Source: WLMZ01 sp031367435 (lineage in GTDB: Bacteria > Actinomycetota > Acidimicrobiia > Acidimicrobiales > Ilumatobacteraceae). From it: 64,000 nt of DNA. Below are positions 1 through 7,985 of this stretch, in pieces (position 1 is the stretch's first letter; the number at the start of each line of letters is the position of its first letter). A program made the position numbers and the translations under genes. The notes under the pieces were generated by a model that saw only the letters and a program-made list of their open reading frames with translations, had not been told where the DNA came from and ran no database searches. Location: NCBI GenBank assembly GCA_031367435.1, contig JANLPV010000095.1:1-64000 (forward strand), read 5' to 3'.

Positions 1-317
1 GCGTAGTAGTACGCGACTCCGGAGAACAAGATTGCGTCAGTGACGCGGTCGATGACCGAATCGAAGAAGGCACCGCGCTGGCTCACCTGGTTCGACGCCT
101 TGGCCAACGCGCCATCGAGTAGATCGGGCAGCGCGGCGAGAATCACCAACGCGAAACCGAGCAGAAGCCTGCCGTCACCGATAGCAAGACCAGCACCGAT
201 GGCAACAAGCACACCCAGAATGGTGAGGTGGTCCGGCGACAAACCAGTACGGCGGAGCAGGGCGCCGATGGGGCGCACGGCCTTATCAACCGGGGCCCGG
301 AGTTTGCCGTCAAACAT
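1..317 (-). CDS. pgsA: CDP-alcohol phosphatidyltransferase, partial (PgsA-like)
   Basis: This integral membrane enzyme transfers an alcohol phosphate onto CDP-diacylglycerol. The N-terminal 105 codons are present and the rest lies beyond the left edge. The family signature D-x2-D-G-x2-A-(K/R)-x(8-9)-G-x3-D-x3-D is visible as DLLDGALAKASN followed by GAFFDSVID at about residues 58-83, after a hydrophobic helix. The start is the ATG at 317. The order thrS, HIT protein, this gene resembles mycobacteria, where the corresponding gene is the phosphatidylinositol-phosphate synthase, so an inositol-lipid role is likely. The acceptor specificity cannot be read from the fragment, so phosphatidylglycerophosphate synthase remains possible. 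Confidence 0.85.
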   Translation of the reverse strand, partial: MFDGKLRAPVDKAVRPIGALLRRTGLSPDHLTILGVLVAIGAGLAIGDGRLLLGFALVILAALPDLLDGALAKASNQVSQRGAFFDSVIDRVTDAILFSGVAYYY

Positions 318-383
318 TGAGTTCTAGGTTACCCCAGCACTCGCGCAAACAACATCGGCCACAAGCGCGCGACACTGTGAACT

Positions 384-695
384 ATGAGCCAATCGACCCC
401 CGCCGACCTTGCTATCGCGTTTCGTTCGATCCCACGGCGACTTCGTGAGGCGGGAATCGGCAGCGTCGACCCAATCGACGTCACCCAAACAACGGCCGTC
501 GTCGATGACGTGATCAGCGCAGCCGCCAAGCTGATGGGTTGCGACGCCACGGTCGACGCAATCGCAGTAGCTATTGAGCGCAAACCTCTCGCAGATTGGA
601 CCGACGGTCAGCTACACGCGGTGCAGGCTCATGCAACCACGGCCGGTACCGCCGTTCGGGCGTTGCATGACCGCAACGACTCAGCCGGATCGTAA
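384..695 (+). CDS. hypothetical protein, 103 aa
   Basis: I do not recognise this family. The frame has actinobacterial codon use with mostly G or C third positions, an ATG start 66 bases from the divergent phosphatidyltransferase, and a clean TAA stop. The product is soluble, rich in Ala, Asp and Thr, with no signal peptide or membrane segment, and is probably helical. It sits alone on the plus strand, converging on the membrane-protein gene downstream across a short 17-bp repeat array. A real small gene is more likely than a chance frame, but no function can be given. Confidence 0.6.
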   Translation: MSQSTPADLAIAFRSIPRRLREAGIGSVDPIDVTQTTAVVDDVISAAAKLMGCDATVDAIAVAIERKPLADWTDGQLHAVQAHATTAGTAVRALHDRNDSAGS

Positions 696-699
696 ACCG

Positions 700-761
700 A
701 ACGATCAACTGCGAACGACCAACTACAGCGAACAATCAACTACACACGATCAACTACAGCG
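700..761. repeat. short 17-bp tandem repeat array, about 4 degenerate copies
   Basis: Four imperfect copies of the unit AACRAYCAACTACAGCG lie at 700-713, 714-730, 731-747 and 748-761. The first and last copies are shortened. The array fills the junction between two convergent genes, and its last copy forms the final codons and TAG stop of the minus-strand membrane protein (stop at 754-756). Confidence 0.75.
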
Positions 762-1278
762 ACGGTTCGTTCCAGTCGGTCTCGGGATTGTCCTGAATGA
801 GATGCTCAACGACGCGGCCATCGATCGCATCGACGAGCACAAGACCGCGCTGTCGCGGAGGATTTTCGCTCGAGTAACACAGCACACGCCACGTCGGTCG
901 GCTGCGTAGACCGCGCCACACTTGCTGCGCAGAGGCATGACCGACAGCAAAGCCAACGGCACCAGTGGCAGCGACAAGGGCCTGCTTCTCATCGATCTGC
1001 ATTCGCCAACCCGAGGTGAGGCAGAACACTCCGAACGCACCGAGCATCAGCGCAGCGAAAGCAAACCCTCTGTTGACCAGAACGGGTTCACCGTCGCGAT
1101 GGGTGAACCACACTGCCAGGCACAAGCCGGCAATTACCACGTACAGCACGCCGGGGGTGCGTCGGCGACTGTTGTCGGGAAACTGATACGGACCGACGAA
1201 CTCGCTCGCGTTGAGGTCATCGGGGAGCGCGTCGCGGATCTCTTCGGTATCGCTGCTCGGGATCGGCGTGTCAGACAT
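754..1278 (-). CDS. predicted two-helix membrane protein, 174 aa
   Basis: No named family is recognised. The first 40 residues are acidic and soluble. Two hydrophobic segments follow at about residues 43-58 (VLYVVIAGLCLAVWF) and 70-88 (FAFAALMLGAFGVFCLT), and then a cytoplasmic-looking C-terminal domain of about 85 residues. The gene starts 6 bases after the HIT-protein stop and so belongs to the thrS-HIT operon. In related operons it precedes the phosphatidyltransferase gene. The last codons lie inside the 17-bp repeat array at 700-761, so the C-terminus may vary between strains. Confidence 0.75.
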   Translation of the reverse strand: MSDTPIPSSDTEEIRDALPDDLNASEFVGPYQFPDNSRRRTPGVLYVVIAGLCLAVWFTHRDGEPVLVNRGFAFAALMLGAFGVFCLTSGWRMQIDEKQALVAATGAVGFAVGHASAQQVWRGLRSRPTWRVLCYSSENPPRQRGLVLVDAIDGRVVEHLIQDNPETDWNEPSL

Positions 1279-1284
1279 TGATGT

Positions 1285-1809
1285 TCAGGCTACGGCGGTC
1301 GGCCAAGCCGCGCGAAGTTTCGCTGCGGTGTCGGGCAGTGCTTCGGGCAACGTACGCGTGTTGGCCGTTGCCGTCATGAAGTTTGCGTCGCCGTTCCACC
1401 GGGGCACAACGTGCACATGAAGGTGCTGACGCACGCTGCCACCTGCTGGTTCGCCAAGATTGATGCCCACGTTCACACCGCCTGGATGCATTGCCACCTT
1501 CACGGCGCGCACGGCATTCGTCACGGTGTTCCAGAGCTCATCGGACTCAACGGCATCGAGATCCTCGAGGTCAGCGATCTCGCGATACGGCAACACGAGC
1601 ACATGACCCACGCTGTAGGGGAAAGCGTTCATGATCGCAAAAGTGGTGGGTCCACGAAACACGATGTGCGACGCATCGTCGTCGAGGCCCGATTGCAGAA
1701 TGCGCGTGAACACACTCGACGTCTCGTCGGGGTGCACCCCCCCAGCAGCGCCGGCGGAATGCACATATGTCGCACGCCAACCGTTCCACAACTGTTCGAG
1801 GGGGGTCAT
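1285..1809 (-). CDS. HIT-family nucleotide phosphohydrolase/phosphorylase
   Basis: The histidine-triad signature H-x-H-x-H is present as HLHVHVVPRW at about residues 129-138, preceded by NVGINLGEPAGGSVRQ, which is typical of the actinobacterial HIT proteins related to the mycobacterial Ap4A phosphorylase Rv2613c. Such enzymes split dinucleoside polyphosphates through a phosphohistidine intermediate. The ATG at 1809 overlaps the thrS TGA as ATGA, which implies translational coupling to thrS. ThrRS is itself a potential source of Ap4A, so the pairing makes metabolic sense. The exact substrate is inferred from synteny. Confidence 0.88.
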   Translation of the reverse strand: MTPLEQLWNGWRATYVHSAGAAGGVHPDETSSVFTRILQSGLDDDASHIVFRGPTTFAIMNAFPYSVGHVLVLPYREIADLEDLDAVESDELWNTVTNAVRAVKVAMHPGGVNVGINLGEPAGGSVRQHLHVHVVPRWNGDANFMTATANTRTLPEALPDTAAKLRAAWPTAVA

Positions 1810-3818
1810 GCGACGTGAGCTGCGCTGGCGCTGTCCTGCGCAACGTCGGCGGCGAGGCGTTCGATGAAGGTTGTCACAGGCACGCCGCGCTCAACTTCAC
1901 CGCCGCGCGGGTTGACACCAAAGGTGTGCGCGGCAACGTCGTCGTCTCCGACCACGAGCACATATGGCAGCTTTTCGAGCTTGGCCGAACGAATGCGTTT
2001 GCCGAGTTGATCGTTGGCTTCGATCACATCGACCCGGAAACCGGCATCACGAAGCAACGCTGCAGTCGTCTGTGCGTACTCCTCGTGCGCGGTTGCCACG
2101 GGAAGAATCCGAACCTGCACGGGTGCGAGCCACGCCGGAAATGCGCCGGCATAGTGCTCGAGCAACACACCGAAGAATCGCTCGACCGAACCGAACAACG
2201 CTCGATGCAACATGATCGGCTGATGGCGGTTGTTATCGGCACCGACGTATTCGAGATTGAAACGGTCGGGCAGGTTGAAGTCGCACTGAATGGTGCTGAG
2301 CTGCCACGTACGCCCGATTGCGTCCTTGACATCGACATCGATCTTGGGACCATAAAACGCAGCGTCGCCGTGCTTCACCTTGTACGCGAGGCCGTGTCGA
2401 TGCAGTGCCTCGCGCAGCGCGTCGGTTGCCTTGTCCCAGATCTCGTCAGAGCCAACCGACTTCTTGGGGTCGCGCGTACTGAGGTTGGCCGTGAAGTCGG
2501 TGAAACCGAAGGCACGTAGAACGGACAGCACGAAATCCAGCAAGGAGGCGATCTCGTCTTGCAGTTGTTCCTCGGTGCAATAGATGTGGCTGTCGTCTTG
2601 CGTGAAGCCACGAATACGCATGAGCCCGTGCAGCGTGCCGGCGCGTTCGTAGCGGTACACCGTGCCGAGTTCGAACAGCCGTAGCGGAAGCTCGCGATAC
2701 GAACGCTGCCGCGAACGAAAGATGAGGCAATGCATCGGGCAGTTCATCGGCTTCATGTAGTACGTGCCGTTATCCATCTCCATCGGTGGATACATACCGT
2801 CTTTGTAGAAGTCGAGGTGCCCGCTCGTCTGAAAGAGATTCGCGTTGGCAAGGTGCGGAGTGAACACGAACTGGTAGCCACCGTTTTGGTGACGGTCGCG
2901 GCTGTAGTCCTCCATGTGCTTGCGGACAATTGCCCCCTTCGGATGCCATACGGCCAGGCCGCCGCCCAACTCTGAGGGGAAGCTGAGCAGATCGAGCTCT
3001 GTGGCCAGTTTTCGGTGGTCGCGCTTTTCGGCTTCTTCGAGGCGGTGCAGGTGCTCTTCGAGCGCGGCCTTCGTGTCCCAAGCGGTGCCGTAGATGCGCT
3101 GCAACATCGGACCCTTTTCGTTGCCGCGCCAATATGCGCCCGCGACTTTCATCAGCTTGAAGTGTCCGAGGCGCGCTGTCGAGGGCACGTGGGGGCCGCG
3201 ACACATGTCGACAAACTCGTCGGTGTTGCGGTACACGCTGACCGTTCCGTCGGGGTCGACCTCACCCGCGTCGACGTTGAGGTCTTCGTCGTCGGGGTCG
3301 ACCACCACTCCAGCAAGGGCGCGTACGCGCTCGATGATTTCACATTTGTAGGGCTGATCGGCGAATAGCTTCAGCGCATCGTCGATGGACATTTCGCTGC
3401 GCACGAATGGCTGATTGGCGTTGATGATCTCGCGCATACGCGCCTCGACCGAGACGAGGTCGTCCTCGCCGAACGTGTTGTTGTCGGACAACTCGAAGTC
3501 GTAATAGAAGCCATCGGTTATGGCTGGCCCGATCGAATATTTCGCGCCGGGGAACAGTTGCGTCACGGCTTGGGCCATGACATGCGATGTGGAGTGGCGC
3601 AGAACGTGGCGGCCTTCATCAGAGTCGGCCGTGATGATCGCAACCGATGCGCCGTTGGGCAGTGGAGCACCAAGGTCGGCTTCGTCACCGTTCACGACCG
3701 CTGCCACTGCAGCCTTTGCCAAGCGAGATCCGATCGACGCGGCAACGTCGGCCGCGGTAGTTCCCTGCGAAAAGGAGCGTTGCGTACCGTCGGGAAGGGT
3801 GATGAGGATCTCTGTCAT
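1806..3818 (-). CDS. thrS: threonine--tRNA ligase
   Basis: A class II synthetase that charges tRNA-Thr. The 670 residues match a full-length bacterial ThrRS: an N-terminal TGS domain (residues 1-62), an editing/SAD domain with the HSTSHVMAQAV zinc motif (about 75-85), a catalytic core containing MKPMNCPMHCLIFRS and the motif 2 stretch RYERAGTLHGLMRIRGFTQD, and a C-terminal anticodon-binding domain (last ~100 residues). The ATG at 3818 is clear. The 97-base leader upstream shows no T-box, unlike ileS in the same window. It heads the operon running into the HIT protein, membrane protein and probably the phosphatidyltransferase. Confidence 0.98.
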   Translation of the reverse strand: MTEILITLPDGTQRSFSQGTTAADVAASIGSRLAKAAVAAVVNGDEADLGAPLPNGASVAIITADSDEGRHVLRHSTSHVMAQAVTQLFPGAKYSIGPAITDGFYYDFELSDNNTFGEDDLVSVEARMREIINANQPFVRSEMSIDDALKLFADQPYKCEIIERVRALAGVVVDPDDEDLNVDAGEVDPDGTVSVYRNTDEFVDMCRGPHVPSTARLGHFKLMKVAGAYWRGNEKGPMLQRIYGTAWDTKAALEEHLHRLEEAEKRDHRKLATELDLLSFPSELGGGLAVWHPKGAIVRKHMEDYSRDRHQNGGYQFVFTPHLANANLFQTSGHLDFYKDGMYPPMEMDNGTYYMKPMNCPMHCLIFRSRQRSYRELPLRLFELGTVYRYERAGTLHGLMRIRGFTQDDSHIYCTEEQLQDEIASLLDFVLSVLRAFGFTDFTANLSTRDPKKSVGSDEIWDKATDALREALHRHGLAYKVKHGDAAFYGPKIDVDVKDAIGRTWQLSTIQCDFNLPDRFNLEYVGADNNRHQPIMLHRALFGSVERFFGVLLEHYAGAFPAWLAPVQVRILPVATAHEEYAQTTAALLRDAGFRVDVIEANDQLGKRIRSAKLEKLPYVLVVGDDDVAAHTFGVNPRGGEVERGVPVTTFIERLAADVAQDSASAAHVA

Positions 3819-3915
3819 AGCCCACGCATTCTACGGGAGCGTCACCGTGGTGGCCGTTGATTTAGCAAAGCGCGACGGTGAACAACAGTCGACTCGCTCT
3901 CTCTGAACGGCTTGA

Positions 3916-4710
3916 CTATTCGACTCCGGCGGAGATGAGCGACCGTTCTGGAGCGGGGTCGACTTCGTCATGTACGTGTGCGATCACTGCCTTGTCCGTC
4001 GGCAGGCTGTCGGCCTTCTTGGTCGCGTACGTATTGCGATACTCCTGGCCCGTGAGCTCACGAATCTCGAACATCAACTCATCGGTGATCTGACGCAGCA
4101 CCAGGTGATCATCAGCACGCGAGCGATATCGCTCGACCTTGATGGCCCGACCGATCTTGATCGTGCACGCCTTGCCCACCCTTGGCAGTTTCGCATCGGG
4201 AGGCTGGATGAGATCGGTTCCGATCACACCGACCGGGTAGATCGGGCAACCGACTTTGAGTGCCAATCGCGCTGCGCCCGTGTGACCCTTATAGAGCAGT
4301 CCATCCCGGCTACGGGTGCCTTCGGGAAAAATGCCGAAGAGCTCGCCACGGCGAAGGACGGCCTCAGCAGCATCGAGCGCGGAGGAACTCTTTTCGCCCC
4401 CGCTGCGATCGATGGGGATCATGCCCAACGCGGGAAACAAGAACTTTGTCTTCCACGAATCCATGTACTCAGCCTTGCCGACGAAACTGATGTTGCGACC
4501 GACATGAAGCATCAGAAATCCGCTGTCGAGAAAGCTGATGTGATTCGGACACAGGATGGCTGGCCCGGTTGCGGGCAGATTCTCAAAGCCCTCGAGCGAG
4601 AAATGCCACAACTTGTTGGCGAGCGGACGAATCACCTTTCTGGTGCGCCGCTGCAGTGCGCCGGCACCTTGAGGCGCGTTCGTTGCCTTGGTCACCCTCG
4701 CTGCGCTCAT
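3916..4710 (-). CDS. plsC: 1-acyl-sn-glycerol-3-phosphate acyltransferase-like (PlsC family)
   Basis: The acyltransferase block I motif NHxxxxD appears as NHISFLD at about residues 56-62, and block III as FPEGTRSRDG at about 128-137. These are the catalytic and glycerophosphate-binding motifs of PlsC, which adds the second acyl chain in phosphatidate synthesis at the inner membrane face. The family also contains mannoside and other lipid acyltransferases, and in mycobacteria a different acyltransferase lies near thrS-pgsA, so acceptor identity is not certain. The gene is separate from thrS by 97 bases and from mshC by 134 bases. Confidence 0.85.
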   Translation of the reverse strand: MSAARVTKATNAPQGAGALQRRTRKVIRPLANKLWHFSLEGFENLPATGPAILCPNHISFLDSGFLMLHVGRNISFVGKAEYMDSWKTKFLFPALGMIPIDRSGGEKSSSALDAAEAVLRRGELFGIFPEGTRSRDGLLYKGHTGAARLALKVGCPIYPVGVIGTDLIQPPDAKLPRVGKACTIKIGRAIKVERYRSRADDHLVLRQITDELMFEIRELTGQEYRNTYATKKADSLPTDKAVIAHVHDEVDPAPERSLISAGVE

Positions 4711-4844
4711 CGGCTCTCACCTGCACGCCACATGCAGCACACTGTAAACGACAAACGCGACTCGATCTGAAAAACGATGTCTATTTGTGCAAATGGCGGG
4801 CGGCGTTCACGTTGCGAATGTTGAGCAGGTACCAGCGAAATGAA

Positions 4845-5963
4845 TCAGAGATCGACGCCGAGCAAAGCGGCCGCGAGACTCACGTCGTGTCCGGCTGCCG
4901 CTGCCGCGTCGATGGCGGCTACTGCTTGAACCGTGTCGAGATCGTTGTCAAGTGCGGCTCGAACGTCGTCGCGCACATCGCACGGCGCGCCGCCACGTGA
5001 CGCCACCCAACGCTGTAGTCGAGCATCGGCGCGAGGCATGAGGTCGTCTTCCCAGCTCCAATCGACGCGATAGTGGTGCTCGATGATCGAAAGGCGGATC
5101 GCCCGTGCATCCCAGGCCTCGCGCAGCTTGTCGACGAACACCAGATTGCCGAGACTCTTCGACATTTTCTTGCCGTGCATGTGCACCATCGGCCCATGCA
5201 GCCAGTGTTTCACGAACTGTTCGCCTGTGGCGGCCTCGCTCTGTGCGCGTTCGCATTCATGATGAGGGAAGATCAGGTCTGAACCGCCGCCGTGCAGGTC
5301 GATTGTCTCGCCCAATTCGCGAAGTGCAAGCGCGCTGCATTCGATGTGCCAGCCCGGTCGTCCTGGACCCCACATCGTCTGCCACGACGGCTCGTCGGGG
5401 GCCGACGGATGCCACAACACGAAGTCGAGCGCATCGCGTTTGTTGGGGTCGTCGACGTTGCCGCCGCGCTCGCGGGCGAATTCGATCATCTGCTCTCGCG
5501 TGTAATGCGACAACGATCCAAAGCTGGGGAACTTCGACACGTCGAAATAGACCGAGCCGCCGGCCTGATAGGCGAAACCTCGCTCAAGAACAATGCCGAT
5601 GAAGCCGCGAATGTCACTGATCGCTGACGACGCACGCGGAGTGCTGAACATCGGCAGCATGTTCAGCGCAGCCATATCGCGCTCGAAGCGAGCCTCTTCG
5701 CCGGCGGCAAGATCGAGATAATGCACACCAAGTTGGCGGGCTTTGGCGAACAGCGGATCGTCGACATCGGTGACGTTACGAACGCACTTCACTGTGTGGC
5801 CGAGATCGATGAGTCGGCGCTGCAGTACGTCGTATGTCACGAACGTCGCGGCGTGACCGAGGTGGGTCGCGTCGTACGGCGTGATACCGCACGTGTACAT
5901 CAACACATTTGGACCTGGCTCGAATGGCACCACAGCTTGACGGGCCGTGTCGTAGAGACGCAT
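4845..5963 (-). CDS. mshC: cysteine:GlcN-Ins ligase of mycothiol synthesis
   Basis: MshC joins cysteine to glucosaminyl-inositol with ATP, a step in making mycothiol, the actinobacterial low-molecular-weight thiol. The protein is a CysRS relative: CGITPYDATHLGHAATF carries the HIGH-type motif (about residues 25-41), NVTDVDDPLF follows, the zinc/cysteine region shows WHIECSALAL, and KKMSKSLGN is the KMSKS loop. The phrase THLGHAATF and the absence of a tRNA-anticodon domain favour MshC over CysRS. At 372 residues it is a little shorter than the usual ~410. The ATG at 5963 lies 2 bases after the F420-reductase stop, so the two are coupled. Confidence 0.9.
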   Translation of the reverse strand: MRLYDTARQAVVPFEPGPNVLMYTCGITPYDATHLGHAATFVTYDVLQRRLIDLGHTVKCVRNVTDVDDPLFAKARQLGVHYLDLAAGEEARFERDMAALNMLPMFSTPRASSAISDIRGFIGIVLERGFAYQAGGSVYFDVSKFPSFGSLSHYTREQMIEFARERGGNVDDPNKRDALDFVLWHPSAPDEPSWQTMWGPGRPGWHIECSALALRELGETIDLHGGGSDLIFPHHECERAQSEAATGEQFVKHWLHGPMVHMHGKKMSKSLGNLVFVDKLREAWDARAIRLSIIEHHYRVDWSWEDDLMPRADARLQRWVASRGGAPCDVRDDVRAALDNDLDTVQAVAAIDAAAAAGHDVSLAAALLGVDL

Positions 5964-5965
5964 TG

Positions 5966-6661
5966 TCAAGACTGTTTTCCTTCTGCTTTCTTGGCGTCGC
6001 GCGGATCGCTTCGGATGCCAGTGAGCTTGGGTGCCACGCGCGTCTTATAGCGCACGTTGAGCTGCAACAACACCGCCGTAAACGCCTCGATCGCAGTCGC
6101 ATTCGACAACTCGCCCGCGTCGAGCGGGCGGCAGCCAGGAATCTTCGAAACGATGTCGGCCACGATGAGTGTGGCCGCGGGGTCATCGCTGCAGATCAGA
6201 ACGTCGGAGTCGATCGGTGAACCGAGATGCCCAAGTTCGTTGGCGGGCAGATGATGGAACGCGGCGACAACTCGACATCGCGGCACAGCAGCCTGCACGT
6301 GCGCGGCAACGCTGCCGCGAGGCGGCACCAACGGCTGGAACTCATGGCCTACGCGCACCAACGCATTGGCCATGCTGATCACCACTTTGCCGGCGAGAAG
6401 ATCTTCGAACTCCTGTGCGGTCGTGGCCGCGGAATCCCACGGTGTTGCGATGATGACGATGTCGCCCGCCGCCGCGCCGGGGTTGTCGCCGCATTCGAGA
6501 CGTTCGGCGAGCTCGGGCCATTTGGCGATCAGTTGATCTCGAATCTCCATCGATCGATACTTCGACCGCGACCCGATGATGCACGTATAGCCGACCGAGG
6601 CGAGGCGCGCCGCAAGAGCACTACCCGCCGGGCCTGTCCCACCCAAGATTCCGATTCGCAT
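5966..6661 (-). CDS. npdG: F420-dependent NADP oxidoreductase-like (NpdG/Fno family)
   Basis: The N-terminal Rossmann motif MRIGILGGTGPAGSALA and the following IIGSRSK, a typical NADP-phosphate binding stretch, fit the NADPH:F420 oxidoreductase family, as do the stretches VVIIATPWDSA and VAAFHHLPANELGHL. These enzymes move hydride between NADPH and reduced deazaflavin F420. I start it at the ATG at 6661, directly before the glycine-rich motif, rather than at the upstream ATG 36 bases earlier. It precedes mshC by 2 bases, linking F420 redox with mycothiol synthesis, and is divergent from inhA across 63 bases that must hold both promoters. Confidence 0.85.
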   Translation of the reverse strand: MRIGILGGTGPAGSALAARLASVGYTCIIGSRSKYRSMEIRDQLIAKWPELAERLECGDNPGAAAGDIVIIATPWDSAATTAQEFEDLLAGKVVISMANALVRVGHEFQPLVPPRGSVAAHVQAAVPRCRVVAAFHHLPANELGHLGSPIDSDVLICSDDPAATLIVADIVSKIPGCRPLDAGELSNATAIEAFTAVLLQLNVRYKTRVAPKLTGIRSDPRDAKKAEGKQS

Positions 6662-6724
6662 ATCTCTCAGCCTGCCACAACGAGTGCTCATCGCCACACC
6701 GGATCGCCGCTAGGGTCGATTCTC

Positions 6725-7492
6725 ATGGGTCTGCTCACAGCGAAAAATATCGTGATCACCGGGGTCCTCACCGACGCATCGCTTGCGTTCGGGGTGGCCA
6801 AGCTCGCACAGAACGAGGGTGCCAACGTTGTGCTCACCGGCGCAGGTCGCGCGCTCAGCCTTACCGAACGAATCGCCCGCAAGCTGCCAACGACTCCACC
6901 GGTGTTCGAGTTCGACGTCACAGTGCCCGAGCACATCGATTCGGTCCGTGCCAGCGTTGCCGAAGTGTTCGGTCAGGTCGATGGTGTCCTTCATGCAATC
7001 GGATTTGCGCCGGCGGTGTGTCTGGGCGACGACTTCATGGCCGCCACATGGAACGACGTATCGGTCGCGATGAACATCTCGGCATACTCGCTCAAGACCT
7101 TGGCCGATGCCTTCGTGCCCCTGATGCCCAAGGGCAGCTCGATCGTTGGCCTCGATTTCGACAACACCGTTGCGTGGCCTGCGTACAACTGGATGGGTGT
7201 CGCGAAGTCGGCGCTCGAATCCGTCAACCGATACCTGGCGAAAGAGCTCGGCCCACGAGGCATTCGCAGCAACCTCGTCGCAGCCGGCCCGATCAAGACA
7301 ATGGCCGCCAAGAGCATCCCCGGGTTCAAACAGTTCGAGGATGTGTGGGATGTTCGCGCTCCCCTCGGCTGGGATGTGTTTGACTCGAGTGCAGTCGCCA
7401 AGGCTGTCGTTGCTTTGCTCAGCGATTGGTTTCCAGCGACCTCCGGCGAAATAATTCATGTCGATGGCGGCTTTCACGCAGTTGGTGCGTAA
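6725..7492 (+). CDS. inhA: enoyl-[acyl-carrier-protein] reductase (InhA/FabI type)
   Basis: This short-chain dehydrogenase performs the last reduction of the fatty-acid elongation cycle with NADH. The start MGLLTAKNIVITGVLTDASL, the catalytic Tyr...Lys as AYNWMGVAKSALESVNRYLA (about residues 156-175) and the substrate-loop stretch SNLVAAGPIKTMA closely resemble mycobacterial InhA. The length, 255 residues, is normal for FabI. The ATG at 6725 follows a 63-base divergent promoter region shared with the F420 reductase. No fabG is adjacent, unlike in mycobacteria. The isoniazid-binding context cannot be judged here. Confidence 0.93.
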   Translation: MGLLTAKNIVITGVLTDASLAFGVAKLAQNEGANVVLTGAGRALSLTERIARKLPTTPPVFEFDVTVPEHIDSVRASVAEVFGQVDGVLHAIGFAPAVCLGDDFMAATWNDVSVAMNISAYSLKTLADAFVPLMPKGSSIVGLDFDNTVAWPAYNWMGVAKSALESVNRYLAKELGPRGIRSNLVAAGPIKTMAAKSIPGFKQFEDVWDVRAPLGWDVFDSSAVAKAVVALLSDWFPATSGEIIHVDGGFHAVGA

Positions 7493-7985
7493 CTCGTGAG
7501 CACTGAGCTGGGCGCGAAACCGCCTATTGCGAAGGCGCCAACCGGTTCAAGACTGATCTGGGAGCCGGTCGAGCTCTGACCGAGCAGCCACCGCTGCCAG
7601 CTCGCGGGCGGCGGCGGCGATGTTCCCCGCCGCAGCCGCGACACGTGTCGCTTCATCAGTTGGGTCGTGGACGACTGCGCTCCCCTGGCTGCTCCCCCTC
7701 CGCTCCCCCGACCCAAAGTTTGTTGAAGCAAATACGTCGGAATTGGACGCCGACCTATTTCGTTCAACAAATCAGGGGGAGGGACAGGGCGAGCGGCTCA
7801 CACAAGGTTTACGCCCTAAATCTCAACGCCGCTGAAGTTCACCAGATTTGATGCACGTCCGCTGCCGCGGCGGGCTCTCCATCGGGTGGTTCGCGTGTAC
7901 GGCTCACGTGTAACAACAAGGCGGATGGTCACCTTTGAGTGCGAAGGAGCTACGCCGTTGAGGTTGTCGCCGGTACGGTGGCTTG
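7493..7985. other. 493-base gene-poor interval with probable gene remnant and large palindrome
   Basis: No convincing complete gene lies here. On the minus strand a frame open from about 7768 to 7554 lacks a start codon yet reads like coding sequence near its end (…DEATRVAAAAGN… to a TGA), which suggests the C-terminal remnant of a lost gene. A 53-base imperfect palindrome sits in its middle (7719-7771), flanked by C-rich and G-rich tracts. The last 130 bases carry the promoter region for the downstream DUF255 gene, where no clear -35/-10 pair is evident. Confidence 0.45.
7719..7771. repeat. 22-bp inverted repeat, 9-base loop
   Basis: The arms at 7719-7740 and 7750-7771 match at 19 of 22 positions when one is reverse-complemented (outer ends TTTGTTGAA and TTCAACAAA), separated by AATTGGACG. 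C-rich sequence on the left and G-rich on the right extend the partial symmetry. It lies between inhA and the DUF255 gene, which are both on the plus strand. It lacks the T-run of a standard intrinsic terminator, and may be a small repeat element or a processing hairpin. Confidence 0.7.

Noticed and set aside
1767..2519. 250-codon plus-strand frame
   Set aside because: It is antisense to thrS and shows no domain or ribosome site.
3819..3915. T-box or other riboswitch before thrS
   Set aside because: The 97 bases contain no GGTGGTACCGCG-type core and no specifier stem, so there is no support for one.
7496..7579. 27-codon GTG frame just after inhA
   Set aside because: It is very short, has no ribosome site or recognisable sequence, and lies over the likely remnant on the other strand.
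7474..7770. 98-codon minus-strand open frame overlapping the end of inhA
   Set aside because: Its composition (Pro, Ser, Thr and Arg runs) is not protein-like, it overlaps inhA, and a different minus-strand frame in the same place reads more like coding sequence.
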